Assembly (NCBI GenBank): GCA_001770235.1
Contig: MEQN01000040.1
Span: forward strand, 5,327-27,676
Reading direction: 5' to 3'
DNA length: 22,350 nt
Source of the DNA: Betaproteobacteria bacterium RBG_16_58_11
GTDB taxonomy: Bacteria; Pseudomonadota; Gammaproteobacteria; Burkholderiales; Thiobacteraceae
Shown: positions 18,521 through 22,350 of the stretch, piece after piece
Numbering within the stretch: position 1 is the stretch's first letter
How the letters are laid out: the number at the start of each line of letters is the position of its first letter
Notes under the pieces: generated by a model
Seen by the model: only the letters and a program-made list of their open reading frames with translations
Told to the model about the DNA's origin: nothing
Databases searched by the model: none
Program-made: the position numbers and the translations under genes

Positions 18521-19273
18521 TTACTTATAAAAAAACTCCAGCCGCGTTCCCGCCACTTCGATAATGTCGTGATCTTGCAAGTGATAGGGCGTCGCCCCCA
18601 CTTCCACGCCGTTCACCAGCGGATAGCTGATCCCCTCGACATAAGTCAGGAAATACCCCGCTGATTTTTTTCCGATGACGGCGGTTTGAATACCGGGCTT
18701 GCCCAGCGTCAACACCGGCTTGTCGAGTTCCAGTTGTTTGCCGGCGCCGTGCCCCCCCATCAATCGCAGCACGCCCGTACCCGAATCCATCACCGTCGCC
18801 TCGTCCTCCCCGGCCAGGGTATTGGGCGCCATGCGTGGAGAGAGCAATTCGCGCGTGAGCCCCAAACCGTCGTCGTGGCCGATTTCAAACAGGGGTTCAT
18901 CCGAGCGGGCCGCCGCCTGCGTCGCGGTATGCTTCGCGGTCTTGGCGATGGTCGTCGCCCAACTGCTCTCCGGCATGACCCATGGCTCGAACTGAAATTT
19001 CAGGTTGAAGATCGCGATATTGATTTCATCGCCGTCTTGCAAATGGTGATTTTTGACCAGGCGGCCATTCACCCGCACGCCATTGGTGCTGCCCAAGTCT
19101 TGCAGGAAGGAATCATTGCGGATGTTGGTAATCAGCGCATGCTCGCCGCTTACCGAAAGATGATCGAGTTGAATGTCGCTATCGGCGCGGCGGCCGATCT
19201 TGATGCGCTCGCGATCAAGCTGCCGCTCTTTGAGGATATTGCCGTTCTGGTCGTGAACAATCAGTTTGGACAT
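18521..19273 (-). CDS. FHA-domain phosphothreonine reader (copy 2)
   Basis: Homologue of the FHA protein at 14680-15375, 250 residues. The N-terminal FHA domain (about 1-97) keeps Gly27-Arg28, Ser42-x-x-His45 and Ser62-Thr-Asn64-Gly. The linker (about 98-165) contains EDEATVMD, with Thr160 and Asp at +3, a candidate phosphosite. The C-terminal FHA-like domain (about 165-250) has GKP instead of GR and SAGYF instead of SxxH, the same loss as in copy 1, so it is probably structural rather than pThr-binding. It follows a PP2C gene by 34 bp on the same strand. Upstream GGTGGCGG is only a modest ribosome site. It probably reads the neighbouring kinase's phosphorylation, a role inferred from position and motifs. 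Confidence 0.9.
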   Translation of the reverse strand: MSKLIVHDQNGNILKERQLDRERIKIGRRADSDIQLDHLSVSGEHALITNIRNDSFLQDLGSTNGVRVNGRLVKNHHLQDGDEINIAIFNLKFQFEPWVMPESSWATTIAKTAKHTATQAAARSDEPLFEIGHDDGLGLTRELLSPRMAPNTLAGEDEATVMDSGTGVLRLMGGHGAGKQLELDKPVLTLGKPGIQTAVIGKKSAGYFLTYVEGISYPLVNGVEVGATPYHLQDHDIIEVAGTRLEFFYK

Positions 19274-19307
19274 GCCGCCACCGCTTGCCGCCGGCCCGGC
19301 GGCAAGC

Positions 19308-20117
19308 TTAATTTGCCCGCGCCAGAATCAGCGAAATATTGTCGTAACCGCCCTTGTGATTGGCGGTATCGATTAACTGATGCGCCGCCGCATCCAGATC
19401 ACCTTCGGCATGATCGATCATGAACTGAATCTCTTGATCGTCCAGCATGTCGAAGAGGCCATCCGAGCACAACAAAAATACATCGCCCGGGAGCACCGGC
19501 TGCTCTTGCACATCGACCTCAACGCCCGCCTCCACTCCCAGCGCACGCGTGATGAGCCCGCGGTTGCCGGCGAAACGTGCCTGCTCGGGCGTAATCAGCC
19601 CATACTCGATCTGCTCCTGCACCACGGTATGATCCACCGTGAGTTGCTCAAAATGCCCCTGGCGCAAACGATAGACGCGCGAATCGCCGATGCTGGCGAT
19701 GGTGACGCGGGCGCCGCAAAACAATGCCGTGACCAGCGTGGTGCCCATGCCGGATAGGTGCGTTTGCAAGAGCCCAAGCTGGAAAATCTCGCGATTCGCC
19801 TTGGCGATCGCGGTACACAAACGCATGGCCACCTGGCTCAAACCAGGGGTGCTTGATTCCTCTTGGGGGAGGGTCAAGGCCAATTGGCGGAACTCGTTGG
19901 AGACGATGTTCACCGCCATCGCACTCGCGATTTCACCCCCGTTGCACCCGCCCATGCCGTCAGCCAGCACCAACAGCCCGGTCTCCGCATCGAAGTCGAG
20001 GCTATCCTCATTGCTGCTGCGCACCCGCCCCACGTCGGAACGCGCGGCACAGATGACCTGCGTCGCGCGCGGCGGGATGGGACGCCATTCAGGCGCGATT
20101 GTTTGCGCGGCTTCCAC
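19308..20117 (-). CDS. PP2C-family Ser/Thr protein phosphatase (copy 2)
   Basis: Second PP2C phosphatase of the island, 269 residues. Motifs kept: RSSNEDS (Asp38), LADGMGG (Asp53, Gly54), ASIGDSRVYRLR, CSDGLFDMLDD and YDNISLILA. It has about 20 extra N-terminal residues (AAQTIAPEWRPIPPRA) compared with copy 1. The start is GTG at 20117: an in-frame TGA lies 6 nt further upstream, and the nearby ATG at 20124 is in another frame. A GGGG about 9 nt upstream is a weak ribosome site. It is followed by FHA copy 2, so the phosphatase-FHA pair occurs twice around the kinase. The 143-bp region before it has two inverted repeats. Confidence 0.94.
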   Translation of the reverse strand: MEAAQTIAPEWRPIPPRATQVICAARSDVGRVRSSNEDSLDFDAETGLLVLADGMGGCNGGEIASAMAVNIVSNEFRQLALTLPQEESSTPGLSQVAMRLCTAIAKANREIFQLGLLQTHLSGMGTTLVTALFCGARVTIASIGDSRVYRLRQGHFEQLTVDHTVVQEQIEYGLITPEQARFAGNRGLITRALGVEAGVEVDVQEQPVLPGDVFLLCSDGLFDMLDDQEIQFMIDHAEGDLDAAAHQLIDTANHKGGYDNISLILARAN

Positions 20118-20182
20118 GTTTCATCGCCCCGATTGACACGCGGCGCTCCATTTCAACAGTGTGCATTGGGAAAACTACCTCT

Positions 20183-20239
20183 TAACAGTTAATTATCTGT
20201 TATTTTGCGCATTTTCCATATTATGAAATCATGGAAAAT
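20183..20239. promoter_or_regulatory. AT-rich region with two inverted repeats upstream of PP2C copy 2
   Basis: Between the radA stop and the phosphatase start there is an AT-rich stretch holding ATTTTCCAT/ATGGAAAAT (20211-20219 and 20231-20239, 11-nt spacer) and TAACAG/CTGTTA (20183-20188 and 20197-20202, 8-nt spacer). Neither has a GC-rich stem with a T-run, so they look more like protein-binding sites than terminators. No convincing -35/-10 pair was found. Confidence 0.4.
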
Positions 20240-20260
20240 TACGATGTCATTGTAGGGTGC

Positions 20261-21622
20261 TTACCAGCAATTGGCAACTGCTTGTTCCAGCCGCTCCACG
20301 GTGACGATTTCCATCCCGGGTATGGCCTGCTTTGGCCGATTTGCTTTTGGAATAACGGCACGGGTGAAGCCAAGTTTAGCGGCTTCTTTCAATCTTTCTT
20401 GACCGCGCTGCACCGGGCGCACCTCGCCCGCCAAGCCTACCTCGCCAAAAACCACCATTTTGCCTGGTAGCGGCTTATTCTTGAGCGAGGAAACAATCGC
20501 CAGCAACACTGCCAAATCCGCTGCCGGCTCGGTGATGCGCACGCCGCCCACCGCATTCACGAACACGTCTTGGTCAAAACAGGCGATGCCCGCGTGACGG
20601 TGCAGCACCGCCAGCAGCATGGCCAGCCGGTTTTGCTCCAGGCCGACCGTGAGCCGGCGCGGATTGGGCGCATGCGCCTCGTCCAGCAAGGCCTGAATCT
20701 CGACCAGCAGCGGGCGGGTGCCCTCCTGCGTCACCATCACGCAGGAGCCCGGCACCTCCTGCCCGTGGTGCGACAGGAACAGCGCAGACGGGTTGCTCAC
20801 CTCGCGCAAGCCCTTCTCGGTCATGGCGAACACACCCAATTCGTTCACCGCGCCGAAGCGGTTTTTAAAGGCGCGCACCAGGCGGAAGCTGGAACTGGTC
20901 TCGCCTTCGAAATACAGCACAGTATCGACGATATGCTCCAGCACGCGCGGCCCGGCCAGCGTGCCCTCCTTCGTGACATGGCCGACGAAAATGATCGAGG
21001 TGCCGGCCTGCTTGGCGTAGCGCGTGAGTTGCGCCGCACATTCACGCACCTGCGCCACGCTGCCCGGCGCCGATTGCAGCGCCTCGGAATACACGGTTTG
21101 AATCGAGTCGATGACCGCGACTTTGGGCTGCTCTCGCTTCAGGGTACTGATAATTTTTTCCAAACTGATCTCGGCCAGCAGCGTGACCGCTTGCGCATCG
21201 AGTGCGAGCCGCCTGGCGCGCAGCGCGATCTGCTGCGGCGATTCCTCGCCGCTCACATACAGCACTTTTTGCGCCGTACTCATATGCGCCAAGGCTTGCA
21301 GCAAAAGCGTCGATTTACCGATGCCGGGGTCGCCGCCGATCAACACCACCGCGCCTTCGACCAAGCCGCCGCCCAGCACGCGATCCAATTCTGCCACGCC
21401 GGTCGGGGCACGCGGCACTTCGACCGCGTCCACCTCGGCCAGGGTTTGCACCTTGCCATCCGCCGCCAACGCACTAAAGCGGTTGGCGCCTGCGCTGGGT
21501 GTCGCTTCGGCGATGGTTTCGAGCAGCGTGTTCCAGGCGGTGCAATGCGGGCATTGGCCTTGCCATTTCAGGCTTTGGCCACCGCATTCGGTGCAGGTAT
21601 AGATGGATTTGGTTTTAGCCAT
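20261..21622 (-). CDS. radA: RadA, DNA repair/recombination ATPase
   Basis: RadA (Sms) is a RecA-related ATPase that processes recombination intermediates and drives branch migration. The 453-residue protein has the N-terminal zinc finger (Cys10, Cys13, Cys24, Cys27), Walker A GGDPGIGKST (Lys103), the RadA-specific KNRFG motif (253-257), and a C-terminal Lon-protease-like domain without protease function. The start has no clear ribosome site and overlaps the vapC stop by 8 bp (the stop TAA lies within ATGGCTAA), so translation is probably coupled to vapC. The next gene downstream, the PP2C phosphatase, is 143 bp away on the same strand. Confidence 0.98.
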   Translation of the reverse strand: MAKTKSIYTCTECGGQSLKWQGQCPHCTAWNTLLETIAEATPSAGANRFSALAADGKVQTLAEVDAVEVPRAPTGVAELDRVLGGGLVEGAVVLIGGDPGIGKSTLLLQALAHMSTAQKVLYVSGEESPQQIALRARRLALDAQAVTLLAEISLEKIISTLKREQPKVAVIDSIQTVYSEALQSAPGSVAQVRECAAQLTRYAKQAGTSIIFVGHVTKEGTLAGPRVLEHIVDTVLYFEGETSSSFRLVRAFKNRFGAVNELGVFAMTEKGLREVSNPSALFLSHHGQEVPGSCVMVTQEGTRPLLVEIQALLDEAHAPNPRRLTVGLEQNRLAMLLAVLHRHAGIACFDQDVFVNAVGGVRITEPAADLAVLLAIVSSLKNKPLPGKMVVFGEVGLAGEVRPVQRGQERLKEAAKLGFTRAVIPKANRPKQAIPGMEIVTVERLEQAVANCW

Positions 21623-22016
21623 GCAAATTCACGCCCGTATAGCGCCTATAGGAAGTGAAGTCCTGGTCGGTGGTATACACCATCAGCTTACGCCGCACCG
21701 CTGCCGCGCAGATCAGAAAATCGGTATTCGAGCCCTGGACACCTTTGGCGCGGCAGATGTTAAAAAAATCGGCGGCCATTTCATAATCGGCCGCCTCCAA
21801 CGGAAGATCGGGGAAAGCGCGCAAATGCGTTCGCAAACGCTCGAACTGTTTTTTATCGCGCATGCCGGACAATAGCTCCTGCCTGATCGGCCCCAGCATC
21901 ACTACCTGAGAATCTGCAATGAGCCGTCCAAGTTCGCTCACGACAGATTGATGCTTCTCCGGTGCGCCGCGACGCAAAGCGAGCGACCAGACTGCGGTAT
22001 CGACAATCGCCTTCAT
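21615..22016 (-). CDS. vapC: VapC-type PIN-domain toxin ribonuclease
   Basis: PIN-domain endoribonuclease of the VapC type II toxin family, expected to cleave specific RNAs and be neutralised by the upstream antitoxin. At 133 residues it has the acidic metal site: Asp6 (IVDTAVWS), Glu47 (IRQELLSG), Asp99 (SNTDFLICAAA) and Asp117 or Asp119 (TTDQDF). Thus the active site looks intact. The start overlaps the vapB stop by 4 bp, the classical antitoxin-first arrangement. The end overlaps radA by 8 bp. The RNA target cannot be told from sequence. Confidence 0.93.
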   Translation of the reverse strand: MKAIVDTAVWSLALRRGAPEKHQSVVSELGRLIADSQVVMLGPIRQELLSGMRDKKQFERLRTHLRAFPDLPLEAADYEMAADFFNICRAKGVQGSNTDFLICAAAVRRKLMVYTTDQDFTSYRRYTGVNLHG

Positions 22017-22213
22017 GCCACGCGGCGCTGTTTCTTATAGTCGTGCCTGGGATCGAAATCGATCGTACCAAAATCGTCGAGGATTTCCTGCTGCCGGATA
22101 CGCTGCACGTACTCCTCCAGCGCCTGCGTTACCGCTTCGCGCTTGCTGCGGTGCCCACCCAGCTTGCGGGCGGTTTCGATCAGTTCGTCATCGAGTGCAA
22201 GATTCGTGGCCAT
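22013..22213 (-). CDS. vapB: VapB-type antitoxin
   Basis: A 66-residue antitoxin of the VapB type. The N-terminal part (TNLALDDELIETARKLGG then SKREAVTQALEEYV) fits a ribbon-helix-helix DNA-binding fold; the C-terminal part (ILDDFGTIDFDPRHDYKKQR) should wrap the toxin and block its active site, with the basic tail close to the acidic pocket. The ATG has a GGGGCG upstream. The gene overlaps vapC (ATGA) and lies behind a strong promoter with an overlapping inverted repeat, consistent with autorepression by the VapBC complex. Confidence 0.9.
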   Translation of the reverse strand: MATNLALDDELIETARKLGGHRSKREAVTQALEEYVQRIRQQEILDDFGTIDFDPRHDYKKQRRVA

Positions 22214-22231
22214 CTCAACGCCCCATTAAGC

Positions 22232-22277
22232 TACACATTGAATTGTGTAATATAGGCGGGGGCCAAGCCAAAGTCAA
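22232..22277 (-). promoter_or_regulatory. vapBC(-radA) promoter with overlapping operator
   Basis: On the minus strand TTGACT (22272-22277) and TATATT (22249-22254) are separated by exactly 17 bp. An inverted repeat TACACA/TGTGTA with a 6-nt spacer (22232-22249) begins at the -10 box and covers the expected start point, the usual place for a toxin-antitoxin autorepression operator. The leader to the vapB ATG would be about 28 nt. Confidence 0.75.
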
Positions 22278-22315
22278 CGCGCTACGGTTTGCCCCAATCG
22301 CTTGTATTCCCGATG

Positions 22316-22350
22316 CTAGCTGCCGCAGCCACCGCAACAACTGCCGATCG
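22316..22350 (-). CDS. Possible C-terminal tail of a Cys-rich protein (partial)
   Basis: Reading the minus strand from the window end gives IGSCCGGCGS followed by TAG. Such Gly/Cys tails occur at the ends of some metal-handling proteins, but 10 residues do not identify a family and other frames are also open here. If real, the gene lies upstream of vapB on the same strand. No function is assigned. Confidence 0.3.
   Translation of the reverse strand, partial: IGSCCGGCGS

Noticed and set aside
20570..21658. Plus-strand open frame of 362 codons opposite radA
   Set aside because: Antisense shadow of a complete, conserved radA; the composition is His/Gln/Arg-rich and no family is recognised.

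Overview
The window reads as chromosomal core DNA of a betaproteobacterium, most likely a hopanoid-making, motile member of the Nitrosomonadales/Sulfuricella/Thiobacillus kind. This is inferred from gene order (tig-clpP-clpX-lon-hupB-tRNA-ppiD, cheR-cheD-cheB, hpnC-hpnD-hpnE) and protein character; no search was run. Nearly every base is coding. The only gap over 300 bp is the divergent promoter region at 16203-16522.

Region 1 (1-1968, plus strand) is the end of a chemotaxis operon: a 5'-truncated cheR, then cheD and cheB, joined by overlapping stop/start codons. Region 2 (1983-10701, minus strand) is a protein quality-control block: tig, clpP and clpX in one tight operon, lon behind its own heat-shock-type promoter, hupB with a TTGACA promoter, tRNA-Val and tRNA-Asp, and ppiD. 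A tRNA-Leu(UAG) lies upstream of tig.

Region 3 (10786-14671, plus strand) is the squalene branch of hopanoid synthesis (hpnC, hpnD, hpnE) followed by a YciK-like SDR. hpnD carries an in-frame TAG exactly where its paralogue hpnC has GAG, and is otherwise intact. A structured repeat lies between hpnD and hpnE. The SDR lacks the usual catalytic Ser and Tyr.

Region 4 (14680-20117) is the most unusual part: a Ser/Thr phosphosignalling island. A transmembrane kinase with a periplasmic PEGA domain is followed by a TPR lipoprotein resembling TssQ, and is flanked by two PP2C phosphatase-FHA pairs on the opposite strand. The kinase and both FHA proteins carry a similar Thr motif, in linker positions, that fits FHA pThr(+3) recognition. 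This suggests a closed kinase/phosphatase/reader circuit, possibly related to type VI secretion control, although no secretion genes are visible here.

Region 5 (20261-22350, minus strand) is radA preceded by, and overlapping, a vapBC-type toxin-antitoxin pair with a clear promoter/operator. The last bases may hold the Cys-rich tail of another minus-strand gene.
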